The notes beneath the pieces were generated by a model. It searched no databases and had not been told where the DNA came from. It saw only the letters and a list, made by a program, of their open reading frames with translations. Below are positions 1 to 8,248 of a stretch of DNA of 64,000 nt, piece by piece. Source of the stretch: Paraburkholderia phenoliruptrix (lineage in GTDB: Bacteria; Pseudomonadota; Gammaproteobacteria; Burkholderiales; Burkholderiaceae). The stretch spans positions 52,276 through 116,275 of the forward strand of contig NZ_CADIKB010000023.1 of NCBI RefSeq assembly GCF_902859825.1, in the 5' to 3' direction. Positions within the stretch are counted from its first letter, which is position 1, and every line of letters begins with the position of its first letter. A program made the position numbers and the translations under genes.

Positions 1-737
1 GCGCGCTCGACGATCTGCCGCACGCCCGAACCGGCCTCACGCACGATCAGCGGCTCGGCGCCGAGCGCGGCAAGGTCGAGGCTGGAGGCTTGGCCGCCTT
101 GGCCGCCGTGGCGTCCCTCGCCTGGTCCGCCTCCCTCGCCTCGTCCGCCTCCCTCACGTCCTTCGCCTCCTTCCCCGCCTCCCGCAGCGCCCACTTCCCC
201 GGCGCCCGCGAGCCGATGCGAGCGCGGCATGATCGCCACGATTTCATCCTCCCGCCAGGCGTGCACGGCCGTATCGGGCGGCAGGTCCGTGCCCACCGGC
301 CCCTCGATCAGCGCGATGTCCACGGAACCGAGCGCACCGACGATGTCGGTGGTATTTCCGTCGACGGTATGCAGCGCGACTTCAGGATACCGCCTGTGGA
401 AATCCGCGAGCAGATACGGCAGCAGGTAGCTGGCGGGCGTGGTGGTCGCGCCGATCCGCAGCGTGCCGTGTTCGAGGCCGCGCAGCGCGTCCCGGTACGC
501 GTGCGCCTGCCGCCACGTGTCGCGCAGCCGCGCCGCGTACTGCACCAACTGCTCCCCCGCCGGCGTCAGCCGCACGCCGCGGCCGTCGCGCTGGTAAAGC
601 GGCTCCCCGAACTCGTCCTGCAACTGGCGCAGCTGTCCGGACACCGCGGGCTGCGACAGATGCAGCGCCAGCGCGGCGCGACTGATGTTCAGATGCTCGG
701 CGACGGCTGCAAATGTTATAAGTTGATCCGGGGTCAT
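1..737 (-). CDS. LysR-family transcriptional regulator, C-terminus cut by window edge, Gly-rich insert
   Basis: The frame starts at an ATG whose first base is 737 and runs leftwards off the window, so about 245 residues are visible. Residues 1-60 form a typical LysR winged helix-turn-helix (AEHLNISRAALALHLSQPAVSGQL). An effector-binding domain starts near residue 90. It diverges from the YeiH-type exporter across 116 bp, the usual layout of CbbR/YeiE-like regulators with their target, so control of that exporter is inferred. The oddity is residues 178-217, an in-frame stretch almost wholly Gly, Glu, Arg and Gln in the middle of the effector domain. Normal LysR sequence resumes after it (SSLDLAALGAEPLIVREAGSGVRQ). 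The reading frame is intact on both sides, so I call it an insertion, not a frameshift. Confidence 0.9.
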   Translation of the reverse strand, partial: MTPDQLITFAAVAEHLNISRAALALHLSQPAVSGQLRQLQDEFGEPLYQRDGRGVRLTPAGEQLVQYAARLRDTWRQAHAYRDALRGLEHGTLRIGATTTPASYLLPYLLADFHRRYPEVALHTVDGNTTDIVGALGSVDIALIEGPVGTDLPPDTAVHAWREDEIVAIMPRSHRLAGAGEVGAAGGGEGGEGREGGGRGEGGGPGEGRHGGQGGQASSLDLAALGAEPLIVREAGSGVRQIVER

Positions 738-744
738 CTCTTCT

Positions 745-767
745 AACTATCGGTAAAACGGATAGTT
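745..767. promoter_or_regulatory. Inverted repeat in lysR/yeiH intergenic region (candidate LysR operator)
   Basis: AACTATC and GATAGTT form perfect 7-bp arms around a 9-bp spacer, starting 8 bp upstream of the lysR start codon. A second repeat, CTAAT-N5-ATTAG, lies at 803-817 on the yeiH side. Position between divergent LysR and target genes suggests operator function; no binding data are available. Confidence 0.5.
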
Positions 768-853
768 TCCATTCTAAATCACGATTTTTCATATTCATAT
801 ATCTAATTTAGGATTAGACCCATCGAATCCCGTCCGTCGCGAAGGCTGCCACC

Positions 854-1951
854 ATGACCACCGCCCGCCTTACTACGACCACTGCCGAAGCATCGTCCGC
901 CCGCGGCCAGCTCAACGGCATTCTGTTCGTCGCCCTCTTCGCCGCCGCCGTCACGCGAATCGCTGAAATGCCGGCCATTGCCGGCCTCGGCTTGAGCCCG
1001 TTGATCGTCGGTATCGTGGCCGGTGCGATTTATGGCAACGCCCTGCGCGACGGCATGCCGGCAAGCTGGGCGGCCGGCGTCAATTTTTCCGCGCGCAAGT
1101 TGCTGCGCATCGCGGTCGCGTTCTTCGGCTTGCGCGTAAGCCTCCAGGAAATCGCCCAGGTCGGCTTGCCCGGGCTTGCGGAGTCGGTGCTGATCGTCGT
1201 GAGCACGCTCGTGATCGGCACGTGGGCGGGCATGAAAATCATGAAGCTCGACCGCGACACGGCACTTCTCACTGCGGCGGGCAGCGCCATCTGCGGCGCC
1301 GCGGCCGTGCTGGCGTTCGAGTCCACGCTGCAATCCAAACCGCACAAAAGCGCGATGGCGGTGGGCAGCGTCGTGCTGTTCGGCACGCTTTCCATGTTCC
1401 TGTACCCGGTGCTCTTCAACGCGGGCTGGCTGCATCTCGATACGGTCGGCGCTGGGCTCTTCTTCGGCGGCACGATCCACGAGGTGGCGCAGGTGGTCGG
1501 CGCCGCGAGCAATGTGAGCCCGGAGGCGACGCATATCGCCACCATCGTCAAGATGACTCGCGTCATGCTGCTCGTGCCGGTGCTGCTCGTGGTCGGCTTG
1601 TGGGTCAACCGCGCGGCGCGCCGCGACGCTTCGACCGCCGGCTTGCAAGCAGGCGCGTCGGGCCATCCGCAACATGCCGGCAAGCTCGCGATTCCCTGGT
1701 TCGCGCTCGGCTTTCTCGCCTTCGTCGTGATCAACTCGCTGCACGTGCTGCCGCAGGCCGCCACCACGACGCTCAATACGCTCGACACCTTTGCGTTGAC
1801 CATGGCCATGACCGCGCTCGGCATCGAAACGCGGGTCTCGCAGATTCGCCAGGCCGGTCCGCGCGCATTGACCACCGGCTTGATCCTGTATGCATGGCTG
1901 ATCGCGGGCGGACTGGGCATCACATGGGCAGTCCAGCGCCTCTTCGGCTAA
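854..1951 (+). CDS. yeiH: YeiH/UPF0324 family putative sulfate exporter
   Basis: A 365-residue hydrophobic protein with about ten predicted membrane spans and the family landmarks: an early GIVAGAIYGNALR loop, NFSARKLLRIAVAFFGLRVSL, AAGSAICGAAAVLA and a GGTIHEVAQVVGAAS segment in the centre. Length and segment order match the UPF0324/YeiH family. Members are annotated as putative sulfate or sulfonate-related exporters, but the substrate is poorly established. The start is the ATG following a modest purine-rich stretch, and there is a polar Thr/Ala-rich N-terminus of about 18 residues before the first helix. The divergent LysR gene probably regulates it. Family assignment is firm; function is known only by annotation. 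Confidence 0.88.
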   Translation: MTTARLTTTTAEASSARGQLNGILFVALFAAAVTRIAEMPAIAGLGLSPLIVGIVAGAIYGNALRDGMPASWAAGVNFSARKLLRIAVAFFGLRVSLQEIAQVGLPGLAESVLIVVSTLVIGTWAGMKIMKLDRDTALLTAAGSAICGAAAVLAFESTLQSKPHKSAMAVGSVVLFGTLSMFLYPVLFNAGWLHLDTVGAGLFFGGTIHEVAQVVGAASNVSPEATHIATIVKMTRVMLLVPVLLVVGLWVNRAARRDASTAGLQAGASGHPQHAGKLAIPWFALGFLAFVVINSLHVLPQAATTTLNTLDTFALTMAMTALGIETRVSQIRQAGPRALTTGLILYAWLIAGGLGITWAVQRLFG

Positions 1952-1971
1952 ACCGTTTTGCGCTCGAACCC

Positions 1972-1990
1972 ACCCCGCCGCGTGCGGGGT
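1972..1990 (+). terminator. Stem-loop after yeiH
   Basis: ACCCCGC and GCGGGGT form a 7-bp stem with a CGCGT loop, 20 bp after the yeiH stop codon. Only a short, interrupted T-run follows, so termination strength is uncertain. Confidence 0.5.
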
Positions 1991-2169
1991 TTCGTACGTT
2001 TGGAAAGCATCCGGCGCCGCCGCGCGGCATACTGGCTGGCGTGCGAAGCACGCAGCACGCCCTACGAGGCGCGAGAAACACGCCGTGCATCGACATGCGG
2101 TACACAGCGGCGGTGGGCACAGCAATGCGTTCGGCACGACGTTCCTGCAACCCGAATGAGGACAGATCG

Positions 2170-2907
2170 ATGAGCCTGGAACTTTACTATTGGGACGGTC
2201 TGCAAGGCCGTGGCGAATTTGTGAGGCTGGCACTCGAAGAAGCCGGCGCGGACTATGTCGAAGTGGCGCGCGGCGAGCCGTCCGAAGGTCTCGGCACCGG
2301 CGCGATGATGGCGGTCATGAAAAGCCGCGACGAACCCTACCCGCCGTTTGCGCCGCCGTTTCTGAAAGACGGCGACCTGGTGATCTCGCAAACGGCGAAC
2401 ATCCTGTTTTATCTCGGCCCGCGTCTGAACCTTGCGCCCTCTGTGGAAAGCCTGCGCTACGTGGCAAATGGGCTGCAGCTCACCATTGCCGACATGGTGA
2501 CCGAGGCGCACGACACGCATCACCCGCTGGCATCCAGCCTCTACTACGAGGATCAGAAAGACGCCGCGAGAGCGCGCGCCCATGACTTCATCGACAACCG
2601 GATTCCAAAGTTCATGAACTATTTCGAGCGCGTGCTGAAACAGAATCCGGCCGGCGACGGCTTCATGGTCGGCGACTCGCTCACCTACGTGGACCTCTCG
2701 ATGTTCCAGCTGATCGACGGACTGCTTTACGCCTTTCCGCGTGCGCTCGCGCGCTTCGCCGACCACTATCCGCGGCTCGCCGCCCTGCATGCCGCGGTGA
2801 TGAAGCGGCCGAAGATCGCCGCTTATCTGCAGTCGGAGCGCCGCATAGAACATAACGAGGCGTGCATCTTCCGGCACTATCCCGAACTCGACAAGGCGGC
2901 GGCTTGA
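2170..2907 (+). CDS. Glutathione S-transferase family protein
   Basis: A 245-residue cytosolic protein. Residues 1-85 fit the thioredoxin-like GST N-domain (LELYYWDGLQGRGEFVRLALEEAG, then SQTANILFYLG, the usual cis-Pro/Ser-Gln glutathione-contact region). Residues 95-225 fit the all-helical C-domain, with the N-capping-box-like FMVGDSLTYVDLSMFQL. The start ATG is preceded by GAGGA at suitable spacing; upstream in-frame ATGs would add non-GST sequence and were rejected. Such proteins conjugate glutathione to electrophiles or act as peroxidases; the substrate cannot be told from sequence. It stands alone between two stem-loops. Confidence 0.88.
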   Translation: MSLELYYWDGLQGRGEFVRLALEEAGADYVEVARGEPSEGLGTGAMMAVMKSRDEPYPPFAPPFLKDGDLVISQTANILFYLGPRLNLAPSVESLRYVANGLQLTIADMVTEAHDTHHPLASSLYYEDQKDAARARAHDFIDNRIPKFMNYFERVLKQNPAGDGFMVGDSLTYVDLSMFQLIDGLLYAFPRALARFADHYPRLAALHAAVMKRPKIAAYLQSERRIEHNEACIFRHYPELDKAAA

Positions 2908-2940
2908 CCCGGCGCCGTCATTCCCCGTTCCCGCCCCGCC

Positions 2941-2968
2941 GCGCGCCCGCCTGGTTCAGCGGGCGCGC
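2941..2968 (+). terminator. GC-rich perfect hairpin after the GST gene
   Basis: GCGCGCCCGC and GCGGGCGCGC make a perfect 10-bp stem with an 8-nt loop, 33 bp past the GST stop codon. There is no clear T-tract, so it may be a weak terminator or an RNA-stability element. Confidence 0.45.
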
Positions 2969-2980
2969 TGCTGTTGTCGT

Positions 2981-3007
2981 GCCCGCTTTGCAACCCGCTT
3001 TGCAACC
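2981..3007 (+). repeat. Short tandem repeat before clcB-like gene
   Basis: The 12-mer CCCGCTTTGCAA occurs twice back to back, just upstream of the GTG start of the chloride channel gene. It is probably a local duplication; no function is apparent. Confidence 0.6.
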
Positions 3008-3031
3008 CTTTTTCTGCCCAGTACCGCCGAC

Positions 3032-4765
3032 GTGCTTTCATTCCTGCTGAAGCTGCGCACCCGCGCTCAAGATCTTTTCCGTCTTTCCGACGCCCATACG
3101 ATGCTCGTCTGGTCGGTGGTGGTCGGCGTCGGCGGCGCCTTTGCGACCATCGCCTTTCGCATGGGCATCGAGGTGCTGCAACTGGCCGTGGCGGGCAAGT
3201 CGGGCAGCTTCGTGGAAATGGCGCGCAGCCTGCCGTGGACGGTACGCATCTGGCTGCCGGCGGCCGGCGGCCTGATCGCCGGCTTTCTGCTGCTGGTCGC
3301 GCGGCGTCACGCGGACAAATGCAATCATGTCGACTATATGGAGGCGGTAGCGATCGGCGACGGCGTGGTACCCGTCAGGCTGAGCCTGTGGCGCAGCGTC
3401 TCGTCGCTCTTCACGATTGCGAGCGGCGGCTCGATCGGCCGCGAAGGTCCGATGGTGCAGCTTGCTGCGCTGGCGGCCTCGCTGATCGGACGCTGGGTGC
3501 ACTTCGATCCGCCGCGCCTGCGCCTGCTTGTCGCGTGCGGCGCGGCGGCCGGCATTACCTCGGCGTACAACGCGCCGATCGCGGGCGCGTTCTTCGTCAC
3601 GGAGATCGTGCTCGGCTCCATCGCCATGGAAAGTTTCGGGCCGGTGGTGGTCGCGGCCGTGGTCGCCAACATCACGATGCGTGAGTTCGCCGGCTACAAG
3701 CCGCCGTACGAGATGCCGGTGTTTCCGCCGGTGGCAGGCATCGAGGTGCTGCTCTTCGTCGCGCTCGGTCTGCTGTGCGGCGCGGCTGCGCCGCAGTTTC
3801 TGCGGCTGCTCGACGGCTCCAAGGCTCTCTTTCGCCAGTTGTCGTTGCCGCTGCCCGCACGGCTCGCGCTGGGCGGGCTCGTGGTCGGCATTCTGTCCGT
3901 GTGGACGCCCGAGGTCTGGGGTAACGGCTACAGCGTCGTCAATTCGATCCTGCATTCGCCGTGGACGTGGACCGCGCTCGTCGTCGTGCTGGTGTTCAAG
4001 CTCGTGGCCACCGCGGCCACCGCGGGTTCGGGCGCGGTGGGCGGCGTCTTCACGCCCACGCTGTTTGTCGGCGCGGTGGTCGGTTCGCTGTTCGGCCAGG
4101 GCATGCACGCGCTGTGGCCGCACGGCACCTCGGCGCCCTTTGCCTATGCGATGGTCGGCATGGGCGCGTTTCTCGCGGGCGCCACGCAGGCGCCGCTCAT
4201 GGCGATTCTGATGATCTTCGAAATGACGCTCAGCTACCAGGTGGTGCTGCCGCTGATGCTGTCGTGCGTGGTCGCGTACTTCGTGTCGCGCGCGATCGGC
4301 AAGACGTCGATGTATGAAATCACGCTACGGCGCAATCAGGAAGAGCAGGAACGCACGCGCCTGCGCGCGACGCAGATGCGCGAGCTGATCCGCCCGGCGC
4401 AAACGGTGGTGCCGCCCAACGCGACCGTGCACGACATGACGCGTGTGTTCCTCGAATATCCGGTGAAGTATCTCTATGTGGCCAACGAATCGGGCGCGTT
4501 TCTTGGCGTGGTCGCACTGAAGGACATCACCTCCGATCTGCTCGACAAGCGCGACACCTCGACGCGAACCGCCGCCGACTACCTGCAGCCGCATTTCGAC
4601 GTGCTCACGCCGGACATGCCGCTCGGCGTCGCGCTGCAACACTTCATGGCGTTCCAGGGCGAGCGCCTGCCGGTCGTGGAAAGCGCCGCGCATCCGCGGC
4701 TCGCGGGCGTCGTCTATAAAACGTCGCTGCTCGATGCGTATTTCCGCATGAACCCGACGCGCTGA
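3032..4765 (+). CDS. clcB: ClC-family chloride channel with C-terminal CBS pair
   Basis: A 577-residue ClC protein. The gating segment GSIGREGPMVQ carries the external Glu, and AYNAPIAGAFFVTE and GAVGGVFTPTLFVGA are the later selectivity-filter segments. By my hand alignment to E. coli ClcA, the internal proton-path Glu (E203) is replaced by Ile, and the GSGIP segment is replaced by an NHVDYMEA-type sequence. Both are features I associate with the ClcB branch, and they may favour channel-like rather than strict antiporter behaviour. About 135 residues after the last helix form two CBS domains, which usually bind adenosine nucleotides. The start is GTG (MLSFLLK in translation); an internal ATG at codon 24 would cut into the pre-helix segment. 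Monocistronic. Confidence 0.87.
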   Translation: MLSFLLKLRTRAQDLFRLSDAHTMLVWSVVVGVGGAFATIAFRMGIEVLQLAVAGKSGSFVEMARSLPWTVRIWLPAAGGLIAGFLLLVARRHADKCNHVDYMEAVAIGDGVVPVRLSLWRSVSSLFTIASGGSIGREGPMVQLAALAASLIGRWVHFDPPRLRLLVACGAAAGITSAYNAPIAGAFFVTEIVLGSIAMESFGPVVVAAVVANITMREFAGYKPPYEMPVFPPVAGIEVLLFVALGLLCGAAAPQFLRLLDGSKALFRQLSLPLPARLALGGLVVGILSVWTPEVWGNGYSVVNSILHSPWTWTALVVVLVFKLVATAATAGSGAVGGVFTPTLFVGAVVGSLFGQGMHALWPHGTSAPFAYAMVGMGAFLAGATQAPLMAILMIFEMTLSYQVVLPLMLSCVVAYFVSRAIGKTSMYEITLRRNQEEQERTRLRATQMRELIRPAQTVVPPNATVHDMTRVFLEYPVKYLYVANESGAFLGVVALKDITSDLLDKRDTSTRTAADYLQPHFDVLTPDMPLGVALQHFMAFQGERLPVVESAAHPRLAGVVYKTSLLDAYFRMNPTR

Positions 4766-4826
4766 GGGCGCCGCCGCGGCGCACGCTGCATCGGCGTCGC
4801 GCCCGGGCAAAGCAGCGCAAACTTTC

Positions 4827-4832
4827 TACAAT
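4827..4832 (+). promoter_or_regulatory. Candidate -10 box for the C45-like hydrolase gene
   Basis: TACAAT lies about 100 bp upstream of the ATG at 4933 in an otherwise GC-rich gap. The same hexamer recurs ahead of other genes here (6365, 51403). No convincing -35 box was found. Confidence 0.4.
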
Positions 4833-4932
4833 GGGAAAAGCGCCGCGGCCGTGTATCGGCATCGGCAGCGCGAGGTTACGCCAGGACGGGTGCGCCGGAG
4901 TGCCGCTCGCCCGCTATCCCATCGGAGCGAAA

Positions 4933-6270
4933 ATGAGCGAACCGTCCCTCGATGCCGTGCGCCGCGACCAGGCGGGCTGGATCTTCGTGCATATCGAAGG
5001 CGAGCCGTACGACCGCGGCGAACAGCACGGCCAACTGCTCGCGGCGGAAATCCGCAACGCGATCCGCACCGCCCGCTACCTGGCCAGATGGGACACCGGC
5101 GAGGATTTCGACACGTTCGTCGAGGCGGCCGTCTCGCAGTTCGGCAACAAGCTCGACACCGAATTCGCCGACGAAATCCAGGGCATCGCCGACGGCGCCA
5201 AGCTGCCATTCGCGGAAGTGCTGGCGTGGAACGGCTACATGGATCTGCTGCAAAGCTGGTGGCCGGCGCACGCGGCGCAGCAAAAGCCCGCCCTCGGGCT
5301 GAAACCCTGGCGGGGCCGGCGCGGCCACCATTGCAGCGCGTTCATTGCGACCGGCAACGCGACGCGCGACGGCCGCATCGTGATGGCGCACAACTCCTGG
5401 GACCGCTACGCCGCCGGCGACGCCTTCAACGTCGTGTTCGACATCGTGCCGGATCAGGGCAACCGGATTCTGATGCAGGGCCTGCCGGGCTGCATTTCCA
5501 GCCTCACCGATTTCTGGATCACGGCCGCCGGCCTGATGGTGACGGAAACCACCATCTCCAACTTCGTCGGCTACAACGCGGCGGGCGCGCCCGAGTTTTA
5601 CCGCTCGCGGCGGGCGTCGCAGTATGCGAACAGCATCGGCGAATGGTGCGAAATGTTCGCGCTCGCCAACAACGGCGGCTATGCGAACAGCTGGCTGCTC
5701 GGCGACATCAAGACCGGCGAAATCGCGCGCTACGAATTGGGGCTGCACTACTCGGGTTTCGAGAGCACAACGGACGGCTTTTACAGCGGCTACAACACGG
5801 CGACCGACCTGAAGATCCGCAATCAGGAATGTATCGGCGAAGGGGAAGACTACACCGACGTGCGCAAGAACGGCGCGCGGCGGCTGCGCTTCATGCAGTT
5901 GCAAGAGATGCACCGCGGCAAGATCGACGTCGAGCTCGCGAAGGCGATGATCGCCGATCATCACGACGTCTATCTGGATCGCAACGACAACCCCTGCTCG
6001 CGCACCATCTGCGGGCATCTGGAACTGGACGACGCGCGTTTCGGCGGCTCGGACCACGGACCGTTCAATCCGTGGGGCGCAAACGACGGCAAGGTGGCCG
6101 ACAGCGAAATGGCGCGCGACATGGCGTTCAGCGCGCGCTGGGGTCATCCGTGCGGGCGACCGTTCGACGCCCAGGCGTTCATGAAACGGCATCCGCAGTG
6201 GAACTGGCTGAACGGCTATATGCGCGACCGGCCTTCGTGGCCGTGGACGCGCTTTGAGGTGTTGCGATAG
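4933..6270 (+). CDS. C45-like Ntn-hydrolase (acyltransferase/phospholipase B-like)
   Basis: A 445-residue protein with the hallmark of the C45/AAT and phospholipase-B-like families. Cys134 in GHHCSAFIATGNATRDGRIVMAHNSWD is the expected nucleophile, exposed by autoproteolysis in characterised members. The preceding 133 residues (VHIEGEPYDRGEQHGQLLAAEI, then FADEIQGIADGA) match the propeptide region, which begins with the RG.QHG signature. Later motifs include GLPGCISSLTDFWITAAGLMVTETT and NPCSRTICGH. No signal peptide is visible, so a cytoplasmic amidase/acyltransferase is more likely than a lysosomal-type enzyme. The ATG at 4933 was chosen over a frame extending 34 codons upstream because AGCGAAA precedes it and homology-like sequence starts after it. 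The substrate is unknown. Confidence 0.75.
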   Translation: MSEPSLDAVRRDQAGWIFVHIEGEPYDRGEQHGQLLAAEIRNAIRTARYLARWDTGEDFDTFVEAAVSQFGNKLDTEFADEIQGIADGAKLPFAEVLAWNGYMDLLQSWWPAHAAQQKPALGLKPWRGRRGHHCSAFIATGNATRDGRIVMAHNSWDRYAAGDAFNVVFDIVPDQGNRILMQGLPGCISSLTDFWITAAGLMVTETTISNFVGYNAAGAPEFYRSRRASQYANSIGEWCEMFALANNGGYANSWLLGDIKTGEIARYELGLHYSGFESTTDGFYSGYNTATDLKIRNQECIGEGEDYTDVRKNGARRLRFMQLQEMHRGKIDVELAKAMIADHHDVYLDRNDNPCSRTICGHLELDDARFGGSDHGPFNPWGANDGKVADSEMARDMAFSARWGHPCGRPFDAQAFMKRHPQWNWLNGYMRDRPSWPWTRFEVLR

Positions 6271-6364
6271 GTGCTCAGATAGGTGCTGCGTGAGATGCCG
6301 CGCCGCCCAAACACCTGAAGATTGCCGCTATCTGGCTGCCATTCCCGCGCCATCATCGGCGATC

Positions 6365-6370
6365 TACAAT
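6365..6370 (+). promoter_or_regulatory. Candidate -10 box upstream of small exported protein gene
   Basis: TACAAT in GATCTACAATGAG sits about 160 bp upstream of the ATG at 6529. It resembles the other -10-like hexamers in the window. No clear -35 box is seen. Confidence 0.35.
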
Positions 6371-6528
6371 GAGAGGTCTCGAGGTGTGTTGCAAGTTTTG
6401 CGCGCCGCGCGTGCCGAAAGCGCGCGGCCTCGCAGCCCGGCCTCGCGCGGCTTGTGCTTTCCTTTCGACGCGAGGACGGCACAGCCCTTGCTGAACGCTT
6501 AGCGCCGCATGAGCTGAGGAGGTCGGGC

Positions 6529-6783
6529 ATGAAAACCTCGACGCTGTTGACCATGGTGACGTTGTCCGCTTCGTGCTTTGCCGCGCCGGTTCACACCGCG
6601 CAGGAGAGCATGCCGGCGAACACGCTTGCCGCCCGCGCGAACGCCGCGCCAGTCGCTCCGGCGGCGCCCGACGTGGCCGTCACCGACGACAATCGCCCAC
6701 AACAATGGCAGCATATCGTTTTGCCGAAGTCGCGGCATCCCGAGCGGGGGTATGCGGCGCGCAACGAGCATCTGCAGACCTGA
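6529..6783 (+). CDS. Small exported protein of unknown function
   Basis: An 84-residue frame that begins with an excellent ribosome site (GAGGAGG, 6 bp before ATG) and encodes a signal peptide: MKTSTLLTMVTLSASCFAAPVHTA, with likely cleavage after the AxA near residue 18-24. The mature part is Ala/Pro-rich and ends in a polar segment (QQWQHIVLPKSRHPERGYAARNEHLQT). I recognise no family. Ribosome site plus signal peptide make a real gene more likely than a chance frame, although GC-rich DNA produces such frames easily. Confidence 0.6.
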   Translation: MKTSTLLTMVTLSASCFAAPVHTAQESMPANTLAARANAAPVAPAAPDVAVTDDNRPQQWQHIVLPKSRHPERGYAARNEHLQT

Positions 6784-6958
6784 GCGCGATGCCGCTCGCG
6801 TGAGCTTCCCGGTCGGCCGCGATCGAGGGGCCAGTGCGGCGAACCGGCTCGCCATCGCGCTCAGGCAGCAAGGCGTGACGCCGGGTCGGGTTACGTCAGC
6901 GCGCGCAGTGCCAGCCGCGGCCCTTATCTACTTTAACCGTACCAGCAGGAGCGCTTGC

Positions 6959-7189
6959 ATGACGGCATCGTCCATTCCCGGGGAATCCATCGACCTCCAG
7001 ATCTCCGACCTGCTCAGCGAAGTTCGCTTCCCGGTCAACAAGGACGCGCTCGTCGACGCGGCCCGCGAGGCGGGCGCGAGCAACGAGGTGCTGTCGATGC
7101 TCGACGGCCTGCCTGAGCAGGACTACGCCGACGTCGATGCCGTCACGCGTCTGATCGGCGGCAATTTCGGGCCCGGTCTGAGCGCGTGA
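6959..7189 (+). CDS. DUF2795-like small protein
   Basis: A 76-residue acidic protein. The segment LLSEVRFPVNKDALVDAAREAGASNEVLSMLDGLPEQDYADVDAVTRLIGG resembles the DUF2795 fold (a short helical domain; in the wider family often fused or near stress proteins). An AGCAGGAG ribosome site lies 7 bp before the ATG. Its last codon and stop overlap the GTG start of the next gene (GTGA), implying translational coupling with the AraC regulator. Function is unknown. Confidence 0.72.
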   Translation: MTASSIPGESIDLQISDLLSEVRFPVNKDALVDAAREAGASNEVLSMLDGLPEQDYADVDAVTRLIGGNFGPGLSA

Positions 7190-8091
7190 GCGGGCATGCG
7201 CACGCGCCGCGACGCCTCGCGGCGTCGGTGGAAAAGCACGGCGTGGACTGGATCTATCGCTCGCCGCCGTCGACCGCCGTGGGTGGCGCCGGTGGCATGA
7301 ACGGCGCAGGCGGCATCGAGCGGATCGAAGCGTTTTTCCACGGCGCCGGCTACGCAATGCACCGTCACGATACCTACGCGATCGGCCGCACGCTCGCGGG
7401 CGTGCAGAGTTTTCGCTATCGCGGCAGCCTGCGCCACAGACTGCCCGGCGGCACCATCGTGCTGCATCCGGACGAGCCGCACGACGGCCAGGCCGGCACC
7501 GGCGAAGGCTTCCGCTACCGCATGATCTATGTCGATCCGGCGCTCTTTCAGGAGGCGCTCGGCGGCAAGCCGCTGCCTTTCGTCAAAGGCGGTTTATCGG
7601 ACGATCCGCGCCTTTTCGCCGCCACACGCAACCTGCTCCGCGGCATGGATCGCGCGATGGACCCGCTCGAACAGGACGACGGCCTCTACGAACTCGCCAT
7701 GGCGCTTCACGCGGCGGCGGGCGCGGCGCCGACGCGCCGCCCGGTGGATTACGCCGCCGCGCGGCGAGCCCGCGAATACCTGCTTGCTTCGCGCGAGCGC
7801 GCCGTGACCCTCGACGATGTAGCGGCCGCCGCCGGCCGCGACCGCTGGAGCCTCTCGCACGATTTCCGCGCCCTCTTCGGCACGAGCCCGCACCGCTATC
7901 TGACCATGCGGCGGCTCGACCTCGTGCGTCAACTTGCGCTCGCGGGCCTGCCGCTCGCGGACGCGGCCGCCGCCAGCGGCTTTTCCGACCAGAGCCATAT
8001 GACGCGGCACTTCAGGCGCGCCTGGGGCGTCGCGCCTGGCCAGTGGCTCGCCATGCTCGGAACTTTGCCGCGGCGTACCGGCGAGGCGTGA
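7186..8091 (+). CDS. AraC-family transcriptional regulator
   Basis: A 301-residue regulator. Residues 50-150 form a cupin-like effector domain (HRHDTYAIGRTLAG, LPGGTIVLHPDEPHDGQAGTGEGFRYRMIYVD). Residues 200-295 are the two-helix-turn-helix AraC domain (VTLDDVAAAAGRDRWSLSHDFRALFGTSPHRYLTMRRLD, then ADAAAASGFSDQSHMTRHFRRAWGVAPGQW). The GTG start overlaps the stop of the upstream DUF2795-like gene by four bases. The cupin gene 157 bp downstream is a plausible target or partner. This AraC subclass is often found with exporters or amino-acid-related enzymes; the effector is unknown. Confidence 0.88.
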   Translation: MSGHAHAPRRLAASVEKHGVDWIYRSPPSTAVGGAGGMNGAGGIERIEAFFHGAGYAMHRHDTYAIGRTLAGVQSFRYRGSLRHRLPGGTIVLHPDEPHDGQAGTGEGFRYRMIYVDPALFQEALGGKPLPFVKGGLSDDPRLFAATRNLLRGMDRAMDPLEQDDGLYELAMALHAAAGAAPTRRPVDYAAARRAREYLLASRERAVTLDDVAAAAGRDRWSLSHDFRALFGTSPHRYLTMRRLDLVRQLALAGLPLADAAAASGFSDQSHMTRHFRRAWGVAPGQWLAMLGTLPRRTGEA

Positions 8092-8248
8092 AGCGGGGGC
8101 TCGGCGATTCACGCGGTTCACGCGGTTCAGCGTGTCCAGCCTCCCACGCCTCCCAGACTTTCACGCCCACAAACGTTCAAGACCCGTCCGCTCATGGCGA
8201 GTTACGCTCTTTCCCGAGACAGCAACCATCTTTTGAAGGAGCATCCGC

